This document shows, piece after piece, positions 40,375 through 49,706 of a stretch of 64,000 nucleotides of DNA. The position numbers and the translations under genes are program-made. Numbering within the stretch: the first letter of the stretch is position 1; each line of letters begins with the position of its first letter. Below the pieces are notes generated by a model, which worked only from the letters and a program-made list of their open reading frames with translations, was not told the DNA's origin and did not search any database. This DNA comes from Photobacterium obscurum (GTDB lineage: Bacteria > Pseudomonadota > Gammaproteobacteria > Enterobacterales > Vibrionaceae), in NCBI RefSeq assembly GCF_026191635.1, contig NZ_JAKRRW010000003.1:1-64000 (forward strand). The letters run 5' to 3'.

Positions 40375-40710
40375 ATGAGTCTTTTCATTTCTCAGGCACA
40401 TGCCGCAGCTGAAGGTGCACCACAGGGCGGCGGTATGCAGCTTTTCATCATGCTGGGTCTGTTCGCAGTTATCTTTTACTTCATGATTTACCGTCCGCAG
40501 GCGAAGCGCGTTAAGGACCATAAGAGCCTAATGTCTTCCATGGGCAAAGGTGACGAAGTGCTAACCAACGGTGGTCTAGTGGGTAAAATCACTAAAGTTT
40601 CTGAAGAGAACGACTACATTGTGATCGCACTGAATGACACTACAGAAGTAACAATCAAGAAAGATTTCGTTTCTGCTGTATTGCCAAAAGGCACAATGAA
40701 ATCTCTGTAA
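40375..40710 (+). CDS. yajC: Preprotein translocase subunit YajC
   Basis: YajC is a small inner-membrane partner of SecDF. One membrane helix lies at about residues 21-40 (MQLFIMLGLFAVIFYFMIY), followed by the conserved RPQAKR and a cytoplasmic domain with GDEVLTNGGLVGKI. The 111-residue length is typical. It lies between tgt and secD as in E. coli. Confidence 0.95.
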   Translation: MSLFISQAHAAAEGAPQGGGMQLFIMLGLFAVIFYFMIYRPQAKRVKDHKSLMSSMGKGDEVLTNGGLVGKITKVSEENDYIVIALNDTTEVTIKKDFVSAVLPKGTMKSL

Positions 40711-40735
40711 TTTTTGGCTTTGAAGGATCACAGCA

Positions 40736-42589
40736 GTGTTAAACCGTTATCCCTTGTGGAAGAACCTGATGGTGGTGTTTACACTGATCATCGGTTTGCT
40801 TTATGCACTTCCCAATGTTTACGGTGAAGATCCGGCAATTCAAATCTCCGGGGCGCGTGGCGCCTCGGCAGATATGTCTACGCTGGATGCAGTCACCGAA
40901 GATTTAAAACAAAATAATCTCTCCTATAAATCTGTCGCTTTCGAAAACGGTACTGTACTGGTCCGCTTTAACGACACTGATACACAAATCAGTGCTCGCG
41001 ATATTCTTAACGAACAGCTTGGCGACGACTTTGTTGTTGCTCTCAACCTCGCAGCTTCTACTCCAGACTGGCTTGAATCCATCGGCGCAACCCCAATGAA
41101 ACTGGGCCTTGACCTGCGCGGCGGTGTGCATTTCTTGATGGAAGTAGACATGGACGCCGCGATGGACAAATTGCTGGGTCAGCAGGAAGAGACTTTCCGT
41201 ACTGAATTGCGCGAAGCGAAGATCCGCTACCGTGCGATCAGCAAAACTGATACATCAGTAGAAGTGCGCCTGCGTAATGCAGAACAACTGTCTCAGGCTA
41301 AAAATGAGCTGGCTAAACTTCATCCGGACATGCTGTTTAGCGACGATGACAGCAATAGCCGCTTTGTACTGAGCGCCGAGTTCACCGAAGCTCGCCTTCA
41401 GGAGATCCGTAACTACGCCGTCGACCAGAACATCACTATTCTGCGTAACCGTGTGAATGAGCTGGGTGTCGCCGAGCCATTGGTACAGCGTCAGGGTGCA
41501 AACCGAATTGTTGTTGAACTTCCGGGCGTTCAGGATACAGCACGAGCGAAAGAAATTCTGGGGGCAACTGCAACCCTAGAGTTCCGCGAAGTGGATAGTG
41601 TGGCTGATTTGGCTGCTGCGGCTGCTGGTCGTGTTCCGGCAGGCAGTGAAGTGAAGTACACGCGTGATGGTCGTCCTGCGGTACTGAAAAAGCGTGTGAT
41701 CCTGTCGGGTTCGCACATCACTGATGCAAGTTCAAGTGCTGATGAATACGGTCGTCCGCAAGTTAACATCTCGCTAGATAGCGAAGGTGGCAGCAAGATG
41801 ACTGCTTTCTCACGCAACAACGTGGGCAAGCTGATGGCAACGGTATTCACCGAGTACAAAGACAGCGGTGATCGTGATGCTAACGGCAAAGTGATTCTTG
41901 AGAAGCACGAAGAAGTGATCAACCAGGCCACTATTCAGACTGCATTGGGCCGTAATTTCCGTATTACCGGTATCGATTCTCAGTCTGAAGCGCATAACCT
42001 GGCTCTGCTACTGCGTGCCGGTGCGTTGATTGCGCCAATCTCGATTGTCGAAGAACGTACTATTGGTCCATCAATGGGTCAGCAGAATATCGATATGGGT
42101 ATTCAGGCGATGATCTGGGGTATGATCGCGGTAATGCTGTTTACCCTGGTTTACTACCGTCGCTTCGGCCTGTTTGCCAACATGGCATTGCTGATGAACC
42201 TGGTGATGATTATCGGTGTGATGTCGATGATCCCGGGTGCGACCATGACCTTACCGGGTATAGCCGGTATCGTATTGACGGTCGGTATGGCTGTCGATGC
42301 CAACGTTCTGATTTTTGAGCGTATCCGTGAAGAGCTTCGTGAAGGGCGCAGTCCTCAGCATGCGATTCAACAGGGGTATGCGAATGCATTCAGTACCATT
42401 GCCGATGCCAATATTACTACCCTGATCACGGCGATCATTTTGTTTGCTGTGGGTACCGGTGCTATCAAAGGTTTCGCCGTTACACTTTCTATCGGTATCT
42501 TGACGTCGATGTTTACGGCGATTGTAGGTACTCGTGCCATGGTTAACCTGGTTTACGGCGGCAAGCGCGTCGATAAACTGTCGATCTAA
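40736..42589 (+). CDS. secD: Protein translocase subunit SecD
   Basis: SecD, with SecF, uses the ion gradient to pull exported proteins into the periplasm. It has an N-terminal helix (residues 9-27), a large periplasmic region with [16 protein letters not shown], and five helices at the C-terminus including [23 protein letters not shown]. The 617-residue length equals that of E. coli. The start is GTG after AAGGATC. Vibrios may have a second SecDF pair; this is the one in the canonical tgt-yajC setting. Confidence 0.96.
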   Translation: MLNRYPLWKNLMVVFTLIIGLLYALPNVYGEDPAIQISGARGASADMSTLDAVTEDLKQNNLSYKSVAFENGTVLVRFNDTDTQISARDILNEQLGDDFVVALNLAASTPDWLESIGATPMKLGLDLRGGVHFLMEVDMDAAMDKLLGQQEETFRTELREAKIRYRAISKTDTSVEVRLRNAEQLSQAKNELAKLHPDMLFSDDDSNSRFVLSAEFTEARLQEIRNYAVDQNITILRNRVNELGVAEPLVQRQGANRIVVELPGVQDTARAKEILGATATLEFREVDSVADLAAAAAGRVPAGSEVKYTRDGRPAVLKKRVILSGSHITDASSSADEYGRPQVNISLDSEGGSKMTAFSRNNVGKLMATVFTEYKDSGDRDANGKVILEKHEEVINQATIQTALGRNFRITGIDSQSEAHNLALLLRAGALIAPISIVEERTIGPSMGQQNIDMGIQAMIWGMIAVMLFTLVYYRRFGLFANMALLMNLVMIIGVMSMIPGATMTLPGIAGIVLTVGMAVDANVLIFERIREELREGRSPQHAIQQGYANAFSTIADANITTLITAIILFAVGTGAIKGFAVTLSIGILTSMFTAIVGTRAMVNLVYGGKRVDKLSI

Positions 42590-42601
42590 GGAGACGCTGA
42601 C

Positions 42602-43549
42602 ATGTTTCAAATAATGAAAGCGGATAAAGTGATCGACTTTATGCGTTGGTCGAAATGGGCATTTGTTCTTTCGATTATTATGATTATCGCGGCAATTGGT
42701 ACCGTTACCACTCAGAAACTGAACTGGGGACTGGATTTTACCGGTGGTACGCTGATTGAAGTGGGTTTTGAGCAGCCTGCCGATTTGGTCCAAATCCGTG
42801 AATCGCTTGAAGGTGCTGGTTTTGGCGATGCGATTGTCCAGAACTTTGGTACTGCCCGTGACGTGATGGTTCGTCTGCAGCCGCGTGAAGATGCAAAAGG
42901 TGAAAAACTGGGTAACCAGATCATCGATGCATTGAAGGCGGGTACTGGTCAAAATGTTGAAATGCGACGTATCGAGTTCGTTGGTCCGAATGTGGGTGAC
43001 GAGCTGGCGGAAGCGGGTGGCCTGGCAATTCTTGTTTCGCTGATCTGTATCTTGCTTTACGTTTCGATGCGTTTCGAATGGCGTCTGGCAGCCGGTGCCG
43101 TATTGGCTTTGGCGCACGATGTGATCATTACCATCGGTATTTTTTCGTTTACTCAGATTGAAATCGACCTGACGATCGTGGCGGCGCTGTTGACCGTTGT
43201 CGGTTACTCGCTCAACGATACCATCGTGGTATTTGACCGTATTCGTGAAAACTTCCGTAAGATGCGTAAGGGCGAGCCGATTGAGGTGATGAACAATTCA
43301 ATCACCCAGACGCTTAGCCGTACGTTGATCACCTCTGCAACGACTTTGTTCGTGGTTATCGCCCTGTTCCTGAAAGGCGGTAGCATGATCCACGGTTTCG
43401 CTGCGGCGTTGCTGATTGGTATCACTGTCGGTACTTACTCTTCTATCTATGTGGCTTCGGCTCTGGCGCTTAAACTGGGCATTGTCCGTGAGCACCTGAT
43501 GCCAACACCGGTAGAGAAAGAAGGTGAAGAGTTTGACGCGATGCCGTAA
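42602..43549 (+). CDS. secF: Protein translocase subunit SecF
   Basis: SecF forms the RND-like translocation motor with SecD. Six membrane helices, the motif WGLDFTGGTLIEVGF in the first periplasmic part, and VVGYSLNDTIVVFDRIREN in the fourth helix region identify it. The length is 315 residues. It follows secD by 12 bases and ends at a bidirectional terminator. Confidence 0.96.
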   Translation: MFQIMKADKVIDFMRWSKWAFVLSIIMIIAAIGTVTTQKLNWGLDFTGGTLIEVGFEQPADLVQIRESLEGAGFGDAIVQNFGTARDVMVRLQPREDAKGEKLGNQIIDALKAGTGQNVEMRRIEFVGPNVGDELAEAGGLAILVSLICILLYVSMRFEWRLAAGAVLALAHDVIITIGIFSFTQIEIDLTIVAALLTVVGYSLNDTIVVFDRIRENFRKMRKGEPIEVMNNSITQTLSRTLITSATTLFVVIALFLKGGSMIHGFAAALLIGITVGTYSSIYVASALALKLGIVREHLMPTPVEKEGEEFDAMP

Positions 43550-43574
43550 GGGCAGAGTGTAAATTCACTGAATA

Positions 43575-43603
43575 AAAAACGGAGCCGTCAGGCTCCGTTT
43601 TTG
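43575..43603. terminator. Bidirectional terminator between secF and the LRR lipoprotein gene
   Basis: AAAAACGGAGCC / GGCTCCGTTTTT with a GTCA loop has A and T runs on both flanks and lies between convergent genes. Confidence 0.88.
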
Positions 43604-43631
43604 TATCTGTTGATCGTTGTTTAGTTTGGTA

Positions 43632-44333
43632 TTACTTAGTTTGCCACTCACTGACCGGACGTTGCTTACCGCCATTCATAGGATTTCCTTGCTCAAGCAG
43701 CTGGCGAAGCTTGGTATTGTGCGAAAGATCCAGCGCTTTCAAGGCGTTGTTTCTGACATTGAGCTCAGTTAGCGCTGGATTGCGAGACAGGTCCAATTCA
43801 GTAAGTTCATTGTCTGCGACAAACAATGCGCGCAGCTTGGGCAGCTGGGAAACATTCAATGTCTCGAGTTCATTATTGGTCAGGACCAGTTTTTCCAGGC
43901 GTTCGGCCTTAGGGAGTGTCAAGGTGTCAATTTCGTTATGGCTAAGACGTACTTCACGGAGGTCATGGTTTTCTGACAGGTCTAGTGCGCTGATCTGGTT
44001 ATCACTTAGCTTGAGATAGCGTAGTTCTGGATTGTCAGACAGCTCCAGGCTTTCTAGCAGGTTATCATCGAGAGATAGTTTACGAAGGTTTTCGAAGTAT
44101 TTCACCTCGGCGGCGGAGCGGATATTAAGGTCTTCACAGTCCAGTTCGGTAATATCGTCGGGGTAGGTTTCGCCTGTCTTCAGTACGCAGGCACGGAAGT
44201 TCAGGTCGGCGAAGGGAATAGCTTCAACGGTATCGTAATGTTGTTCGCAGCCGTTTAGCAACAAAGGGAGCGAACAGGCCAATAGGGTGTTGATAAACAG
44301 AGGGCGTATCTTGCATGCGGGCATCAATATCAC
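43632..44333 (-). CDS. Leucine-rich-repeat lipoprotein
   Basis: A signal peptide ends in the lipobox LNGC (Cys29), so it is a lipoprotein; residue 30 is Glu, not Asp, which allows outer-membrane sorting. From about residue 62 to 218 it is made of seven short leucine-rich repeats of about 21 residues (for example LRYLKLSDNQISALDLSEN). A cysteine pair (Cys49, Cys66) caps the first repeat. Such repeats form a curved binding surface. I do not know a named family or function. An in-frame ATG three codons later is an equally good start. It is convergent with secF and seems to be a single-gene unit. Confidence 0.82.
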   Translation of the reverse strand: MILMPACKIRPLFINTLLACSLPLLLNGCEQHYDTVEAIPFADLNFRACVLKTGETYPDDITELDCEDLNIRSAAEVKYFENLRKLSLDDNLLESLELSDNPELRYLKLSDNQISALDLSENHDLREVRLSHNEIDTLTLPKAERLEKLVLTNNELETLNVSQLPKLRALFVADNELTELDLSRNPALTELNVRNNALKALDLSHNTKLRQLLEQGNPMNGGKQRPVSEWQTK

Positions 44334-44395
44334 CTAAAAAGAATGCAGTTTGGTATAAATGTGCTTTTATACGGTCTATCTAACTGTATTAAAAT

Positions 44396-44428
44396 AAGAA
44401 AAAGCCCCGACATCGCTGCCGGGGCTTT
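44396..44428 (-). terminator. Terminator after suhB
   Basis: On the minus strand AAAGCCCCG / CGGGGCTTT is followed by TTTCTTATT. It lies between suhB and the LRR lipoprotein gene. Confidence 0.8.
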
Positions 44429-44453
44429 CACATCATCGAACCGTTATTAACGA

Positions 44454-45254
44454 TTACTTAGTCAGTGCTTCGCTACCGTGTTCACGGATCTTAGCAAGCA
44501 TTGGCTTAACTACGCGTGCGTTACCAGCAACGATGTTGCCAGACGTCAGGTAGTTAGTGTTGCCAGTAAAGTCAGTACAGATAGCACCTGCTTCACGTGC
44601 GATTAGTTCACCCGCTGCCAGTTCCCAAGGCTTCTGGCCAAGTTTGAATACACCGTCAACACGGCCAGCTGCCAGGTAGCAAAGATCCAGTGCAGTTGAA
44701 CCACACTGACGCATGTCATCACATTCGATGAATAGTGCGTTTTGGATCTTCATGTAGCTTTCAGCGTGTTGCTTAGCAGCAAAAGGAAGGCCAGTTGCTA
44801 GCGTAGTACCGCTTAGGTCGCGAGGCTGGGAAGCACGAACACGCTGGCTGTTAAGCTGAGCGCCTGAGCCACGAGTTGCAGTGAATAGTTCGTTACGAGC
44901 AGGATCGTAAACAGCAGCAACTTCTGTACGGCCACGCATGCGTAGGGCTACAGAGATTGCGAAGTGAGGTAAACCGCGAACGAAGTTTTTGGTGCCATCC
45001 ACTGGGTCGATGATCCACTGACACTCTTTGTCTTTACCTTCTTTGTTACCAGTCTCTGCACCAATAATGCAGTGATCAGGGTAAGACTTAAGAATAGTGT
45101 CGATAATGATAGCTTCAGCTTCTTTATCGATATTGGTAACAACATCATTACCTTTGTTAGCAACTTCAATAGATTGAGGTTTTTCTAGAGATTTAATGAC
45201 ATGGTCACCAGCCTTTCGCGCAGCGCGAATGGCGATATTTAGCATCGGATGCAT
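44454..45254 (-). CDS. suhB: Inositol-1-monophosphatase SuhB
   Basis: SuhB hydrolyses inositol monophosphate and, in E. coli, also joins the rRNA antitermination complex. The metal-binding motif WIIDPVDGTKNFVRGLPHF and the second motif WELAAGELIAREAG are intact, as is GAETG. The length is 266 residues. It is divergent from trmJ across 197 bases, the same neighbour as in E. coli. Confidence 0.96.
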   Translation of the reverse strand: MHPMLNIAIRAARKAGDHVIKSLEKPQSIEVANKGNDVVTNIDKEAEAIIIDTILKSYPDHCIIGAETGNKEGKDKECQWIIDPVDGTKNFVRGLPHFAISVALRMRGRTEVAAVYDPARNELFTATRGSGAQLNSQRVRASQPRDLSGTTLATGLPFAAKQHAESYMKIQNALFIECDDMRQCGSTALDLCYLAAGRVDGVFKLGQKPWELAAGELIAREAGAICTDFTGNTNYLTSGNIVAGNARVVKPMLAKIREHGSEALTK

Positions 45255-45451
45255 AGGATCTTCCCAACGGATGTTAAAGAACTAAAAAGCGGCGGCGAGT
45301 ATATCAGAGCTAGGGCAAAAAGGAAGTGGTTATTTTTTGCACGAGATAACTTTTACACAAACGGGTAATGTTTTTACATGTTTTCTCCATTTTTAAGATG
45401 GCTGTGTTAAAATCCATACGCTTTAAGAATTAGTCGGAAAATAGCGTCTTC

Positions 45452-46183
45452 ATGTTAGATAAAATCAGTGTTGTTTTAATTGGTACCTCTCACCCGGGTA
45501 ACATCGGCTCAGCGGCACGTGCCATGAAAGTAATGGGCTTAACGAACCTTGTCTTGGTTGATCCTGCGTGTGAGATTGATGAAAAAACTTACGCTCTGGC
45601 TGCTGGTGCGGCGGATGTTGTCGAGAATGCCAAGGTTGTATCAACACTGGATGAGGCTATTGCTGACTGCGGCCTGGTTGTTGGCTCGAGTGCACGCTCC
45701 CGTACACTGGAGTGGCCACAACTCGATCCTCGCGAGTGTGGTATTAAGTCGGTTAACGAAGCAAGTGCGCATAATGTTGCGATCCTGTTTGGCCGTGAGC
45801 GTACTGGCTTGACCAATGAAGAACTGCAAAAGTGTCATTGCCATGTGTATATCCCAGCCAACCCTGAGTATAGCTCTCTGAATTTGGCGATGGCGGTACA
45901 GACTGTCAGCTATGAAGTTCGCATGGCCTTTCTCGAGCAGCAAAAATATGCCGGCGAAACCAAGGTAGAAGAGTACCCACGTACAAAAGAACTAGAAATG
46001 TTCTACGAGCACCTTGAAAAAGTAACCACCCAGACCCGATTTATTAATAAGAACCATCCGGGTATGGTGATGACCAAGTTGCGTCGCCTGTTTACCCGAG
46101 CTCGCCCAGAGCAGCAGGAGTTGAATATTCTGCGTGGTATCTTATCCTCAGTCGAAAAATCGCTAGAAAGTCGCGACAAATAG
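45452..46183 (+). CDS. trmJ: tRNA (cytidine/uridine-2'-O-)-methyltransferase TrmJ
   Basis: TrmJ methylates the 2'-OH of position 32 in several tRNAs. It is a SPOUT enzyme with the N-terminal segment [20 protein letters not shown] and the knot motifs [15 protein letters not shown] and [17 protein letters not shown]. The 243-residue length is normal. It lies between suhB and the isc operon as in E. coli; iscR follows after 112 bases with its own IscR-controlled promoter. Confidence 0.96.
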   Translation: MLDKISVVLIGTSHPGNIGSAARAMKVMGLTNLVLVDPACEIDEKTYALAAGAADVVENAKVVSTLDEAIADCGLVVGSSARSRTLEWPQLDPRECGIKSVNEASAHNVAILFGRERTGLTNEELQKCHCHVYIPANPEYSSLNLAMAVQTVSYEVRMAFLEQQKYAGETKVEEYPRTKELEMFYEHLEKVTTQTRFINKNHPGMVMTKLRRLFTRARPEQQELNILRGILSSVEKSLESRDK

Positions 46184-46204
46184 ACGTATAAACCTTATGG
46201 TTAA

Positions 46205-46254
46205 AAGCTTGACCAAAATGGTCAGGTAAATACTTGACCGTTTTAGTCGGGTAT
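46205..46254 (+). promoter_or_regulatory. Two abutting type 1 IscR sites before iscR
   Basis: The right site (46230-46254) fits the published type 1 pattern ATASYYGACTRWWWYAGTCRRSTAT with one mismatch. The left site (46205-46229) is weaker at its outer edges but keeps TTGACC-N5-GGTC. They abut exactly. TTGACC in the right site can serve as the -35 with GACACT 17 bases on. Holo-IscR should repress here. Confidence 0.8.
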
Positions 46255-46295
46255 GCGACACTCCTCCCATACATATAAGTGGGTAGCGGTGTGTT

Positions 46296-46802
46296 ATGAG
46301 ATTGACATCAAAAGGAAGATACGCAGTTACAGCCATGCTGGATGTGGCTCTGCATTCTCAAGACGGTCCTGTTCCTCTGGCTGATATTTCAGAGCGCCAG
46401 GGGATTTCACTGTCTTACTTGGAACAGCTTTTCTCTCGCCTGCGCAAGGCTGGCCTGGTAGCCAGTGTTCGTGGTCCGGGTGGTGGTTACCGCCTCGGTG
46501 AAGACCCGAATGATATTGCCGTAGGGATGGTTATTGCAGCTGTTGATGAATCGGTCGATGCTACCAAGTGCCACGGAAAAGGCGATTGTCAGGGCGGCGT
46601 GCGTTGCCTGACACATGCCCTGTGGCGCGATTTGAGCTCCCGCATCAGTGGCTTTTTAAACAACATCACTCTTGGTGAGTTGATGCGAGACAATGACGTA
46701 CAAGAAATCTCTGATCGTCAGGATCAGGTATTACATAAAACGTCATTTGGAAATAATAATACACACGACAGCGCCCCGATAGGTGTCGATGTTCGCTCCT
46801 AG
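46296..46802 (+). CDS. iscR: Fe-S cluster regulator IscR
   Basis: IscR is an Rrf2-family repressor that senses Fe-S supply with its own 2Fe-2S cluster. The winged helix is at residues 1-65 ([20 protein letters not shown]). The cluster ligands Cys92, Cys98, Cys104 and His107 are in place ([17 protein letters not shown]). The length is 168 residues. It heads iscRSUA-hscBA-fdx-iscX and should repress its own promoter through the sites upstream. Confidence 0.97.
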   Translation: MRLTSKGRYAVTAMLDVALHSQDGPVPLADISERQGISLSYLEQLFSRLRKAGLVASVRGPGGGYRLGEDPNDIAVGMVIAAVDESVDATKCHGKGDCQGGVRCLTHALWRDLSSRISGFLNNITLGELMRDNDVQEISDRQDQVLHKTSFGNNNTHDSAPIGVDVRS

Positions 46803-46833
46803 AGACTAGACGTCCGTGTTTTCGGAGATGAAG

Positions 46834-48048
46834 ATGAAACTGCCAATATATTTTGATTATTCCGCTACTTGCCCAGTAGATACCCGTGTTGCTGAGAAGA
46901 TGATGCAATGCCTGACTATGGATGGTAACTTCGGCAACCCGGCTTCTCGTTCTCACCGTTATGGTTGGCAGGCAGAGGAAGCAGTCGATACGGCACGTGA
47001 AAATATTGCTGATTTGCTTAATGCAGATCCTCGTGAAATCGTCTTTACGTCAGGTGCTACTGAGTCTGACAACTTGGCGATTAAAGGTGCGGCACACTTT
47101 TACGGCAAGAAAGGTAAGCACGTTATTACCTGTAAGACAGAGCACAAAGCCGTGCTGGATCCATGCCGCCAGCTAGAGCGCGAAGGTTATGAAGTGACCT
47201 ATCTTGAGCCAGAATCAAACGGCTTGATTGATTTGGCAAAGCTGCGTGATGCCATTCGTGAAGACACGGTTCTGGTTTCCATCATGCATGTGAACAATGA
47301 AATTGGTGTGATTCAGGACATCGCGGCAATTGGTGAAATGTGCCGTGAGAAAAAAGTGATTTTCCATGTAGATGCAGCACAATCTGCTGGTAAACTGCCT
47401 ATCGATGTTCAGGAAATGAAAGTTGATCTGATTTCCCTGTCTGCGCACAAAATTTACGGACCTAAGGGGATTGGTGCTCTTTACGTTCGTCGTAAACCAC
47501 GTATTCGCCTGGAAGCACAGATGCACGGTGGTGGTCATGAGCGTGGTTTCCGCTCTGGTACGCTGGCGACACACCAAATTGTTGGTATGGGTGAAGCATG
47601 CCGTATCGCCAAAGAAGATATGGACAAAGACTACCAGCATGCTCTGGCGTTGCGTAACCGCCTGCTTGAAGGTCTGAAAGATATCGAAGCAATGACGATC
47701 AATGGTGATTTGGAGCAGCGTCTACCAAACAACCTAAACATCAGCTTCGCTTTCGTTGAAGGTGAATCACTGCTGATGGCGCTGAAAGATCTTGCGGTAT
47801 CTTCAGGTTCTGCTTGTACTTCAGCCAGTCTTGAGCCTTCGTATGTTCTTCGTGCGCTGGGTCTGGATGATGAACTGGCACATAGCTCAATTCGCTTCTC
47901 TTTCGGTCGCTTCACGACGGAAGAAGAAGTAGACTACGCAATCTCGCAAATCCGCGGTGCGGTTGAGAAATTGCGTGAAATGTCTCCTTTGTGGGATATG
48001 TATAAAGAAGGTGTTGACCTAAACACTGTCGAGTGGGCACACCACTAA
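46834..48048 (+). CDS. iscS: Cysteine desulfurase IscS
   Basis: IscS takes sulfur from cysteine for Fe-S clusters, thio-tRNA and other cofactors. The PLP lysine is in [16 protein letters not shown] and the active-site Cys loop is [21 protein letters not shown], at the equivalents of Lys206 and Cys328. Starting at [12 protein letters not shown] gives 404 residues, equal to E. coli; six upstream in-frame codons are ignored because GGAG sits properly before this ATG. Position 13 is Cys where E. coli has Thr. Confidence 0.97.
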   Translation: MKLPIYFDYSATCPVDTRVAEKMMQCLTMDGNFGNPASRSHRYGWQAEEAVDTARENIADLLNADPREIVFTSGATESDNLAIKGAAHFYGKKGKHVITCKTEHKAVLDPCRQLEREGYEVTYLEPESNGLIDLAKLRDAIREDTVLVSIMHVNNEIGVIQDIAAIGEMCREKKVIFHVDAAQSAGKLPIDVQEMKVDLISLSAHKIYGPKGIGALYVRRKPRIRLEAQMHGGGHERGFRSGTLATHQIVGMGEACRIAKEDMDKDYQHALALRNRLLEGLKDIEAMTINGDLEQRLPNNLNISFAFVEGESLLMALKDLAVSSGSACTSASLEPSYVLRALGLDDELAHSSIRFSFGRFTTEEEVDYAISQIRGAVEKLREMSPLWDMYKEGVDLNTVEWAHH

Positions 48049-48081
48049 TCTTGCGGTCATAACGTATCCGAGGAAATTATC

Positions 48082-48468
48082 ATGGCATATAGTGAAAAAG
48101 TCATCGATCATTATGAGAACCCGCGTAATGTGGGCTCATTTGACAAAAACGACAAAAACGTTGGTAGCGGCATGGTGGGTGCACCGGCTTGTGGCGACGT
48201 AATGAAACTTCAGATCAAAGTGACTGAAGAAGGCATCATCGAAGATGCGAAATTCAAAACATACGGCTGCGGCTCAGCGATTGCTTCAAGCTCGCTAATC
48301 ACCGAATGGGTGAAAGGCAAGAGCCTGGATGAAGCGGCTTCTATTAAGAACTCAGCGATTGCTGAAGAGCTTGAGTTGCCTCCGGTAAAAGTTCACTGTT
48401 CAATTCTTGCAGAAGATGCAATTAAAGCGGCAGTAAGCGATTACAAAAAGAAACACGAAGATAATTAA
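48082..48468 (+). CDS. iscU: Fe-S cluster scaffold IscU
   Basis: IscU is the scaffold on which clusters are built. The three cluster cysteines are in GAPACGDVM, TYGCGSAIASSS and VKVHCSILAEDA, and the HscA-binding motif LPPVK is present. The length of 128 residues equals that of E. coli. It lies 33 bases after iscS. Confidence 0.97.
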   Translation: MAYSEKVIDHYENPRNVGSFDKNDKNVGSGMVGAPACGDVMKLQIKVTEEGIIEDAKFKTYGCGSAIASSSLITEWVKGKSLDEAASIKNSAIAEELELPPVKVHCSILAEDAIKAAVSDYKKKHEDN

Positions 48469-48486
48469 TTCCTAAAGGGTTGCTGT

Positions 48487-48810
48487 ATGGCCATTACGAT
48501 CACTGAAGCGGCGGCAAGTCGCGTAGCTACTTTCCTAGAGAATCGAGGCAAAGGCATCGGCCTGCGTTTAGGTGTCCGCACTTCAGGATGTTCAGGAATG
48601 GCTTATGTCCTCGAGTTTGTTGATGAACTCAATGAAGGGGATCAGGTATTTGAAGAGAAAGGTGTAAAGATCATCATTGATGCTAAGAGCCTTGTTTATC
48701 TCGACGGTACCGAGCTGGATTTTGCCAAAGAAGGGCTGAATGAAGGTTTCCAGTTCAACAACCCGAACGTATCAAGCGAATGTGGTTGCGGTGAAAGCTT
48801 CAACGTCTAA
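48487..48810 (+). CDS. iscA: A-type Fe-S carrier IscA
   Basis: IscA carries clusters or iron to target proteins. The A-type cysteines are in [14 protein letters not shown] and [11 protein letters not shown]. The length of 107 residues is normal. It follows iscU by 18 bases. The next gene, hscB, is 342 bases away, across a gap with a large hairpin, which is unusually wide for this operon. Confidence 0.96.
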   Translation: MAITITEAAASRVATFLENRGKGIGLRLGVRTSGCSGMAYVLEFVDELNEGDQVFEEKGVKIIIDAKSLVYLDGTELDFAKEGLNEGFQFNNPNVSSECGCGESFNV

Positions 48811-49152
48811 TTGCTGTTTCAACTGAGCCTGATCACTGTGCTTTCGCATAGGAATCAGGTTTAGTTTTTTATAGATACGAGAGCCTGTTTATTTTTCAAA
48901 GCCACACCTGTAAAGAGTGAAAAAAGCGTCAGACAAGGCACGAAGAATGTGGTTTAGCAGGCCTAAATGAATTCTGAGTAACGCAGTATGACGCTTTTTT
49001 AGCCTTTCGCCGAAGGGCTGGGGCTATTTTCCCCGCTAACTACGTTGTCAGAATGCCAAGATAGCGGGCTATGATTGAACTCTTCTGCCTGTTACCAGAG
49101 AAAATAGCCATCAGCAGTTGTGGCGATGAAAAATAAACAGGCTCTATACGAT
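48811..49152. other. Wide gap inside the isc operon between iscA and hscB
   Basis: This stretch holds no gene. It contains a long-range inverted repeat (48920-49000) and a short hairpin (49001-49019). In E. coli iscA and hscB are separated by only about a hundred bases (recalled), so some DNA seems to have been added here. Confidence 0.6.
48920..49000. repeat. MITE-like hairpin element, 12-bp perfect terminal inverted repeats
   Basis: AAAAAAGCGTCA at the left end is exactly complementary to TGACGCTTTTTT at the right end, with 57 bases between. The element is 81 bases, has no ORF, and is followed by a second small hairpin. It could be a mobile intergenic repeat, an RNA structure, or a partial terminator within the operon. 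Confidence 0.55.
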
Positions 49153-49668
49153 ATGAATCATTTCGAATTATTTGGGCTACCTTTTCAGTTTGAGCTGGAT
49201 GGTGGCCTTCTTTCAACTCAGTTCCGGGAACTGCAACGTCGTTTCCACCCAGATAATTTCGCAACAGCTTCCGAACGTGACCGCCTCATGGCTGTACAGA
49301 AAGCCGCGCAAATTAATGATGCCTTTCAAACGCTGAAAAACCCGATTTCTCGAGCAGAGTACATGCTGTCTGAGAAAAAAATGGATATTCGCGGCGAGCA
49401 AAAGACGTTACAAGATCCTGAGTTTTTAATGCAGCAGATGGAACTGCGTGAAGCTCTCGAAGAAATCCCTGAAGCCAGTGATCCAGAAGCCGCCCTGTTT
49501 GACTTTGAACAGCAGGCATCGGCGCTTTATAAATCACAGCTGGTCGATCTCGAGCAATTATTAAATCAAGAAAGCTGGGAGCAAGCGGCAGATGCCGTGC
49601 GTAAACTTAAGTTTATTGTTAAGCTGCGTGAAGAAGTTGAGCGTCTTGAAGAGACCTTGCTTGATTAA
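49153..49668 (+). CDS. hscB: Fe-S assembly co-chaperone HscB
   Basis: HscB brings IscU to the HscA chaperone. The J domain (residues 1-75) has the HPD motif in RRFHPDNFA; the C-terminal helices bind IscU. Starting at [11 protein letters not shown] gives 171 residues, the E. coli length. Upstream in-frame GTG and ATG codons would add 9-11 residues, but family alignment argues against them. The ribosome site is weak. Confidence 0.95.
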   Translation: MNHFELFGLPFQFELDGGLLSTQFRELQRRFHPDNFATASERDRLMAVQKAAQINDAFQTLKNPISRAEYMLSEKKMDIRGEQKTLQDPEFLMQQMELREALEEIPEASDPEAALFDFEQQASALYKSQLVDLEQLLNQESWEQAADAVRKLKFIVKLREEVERLEETLLD

Positions 49669-49706
49669 TCTTTTCCGACTCCAGCACTAACTCCACAGGA
49701 ACGATA

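Noticed and set aside
42251..43117. 288-codon minus-strand frame
   Set aside because: It is the shadow of secD and secF; its His/Thr/Asn-rich composition is typical of antisense frames.
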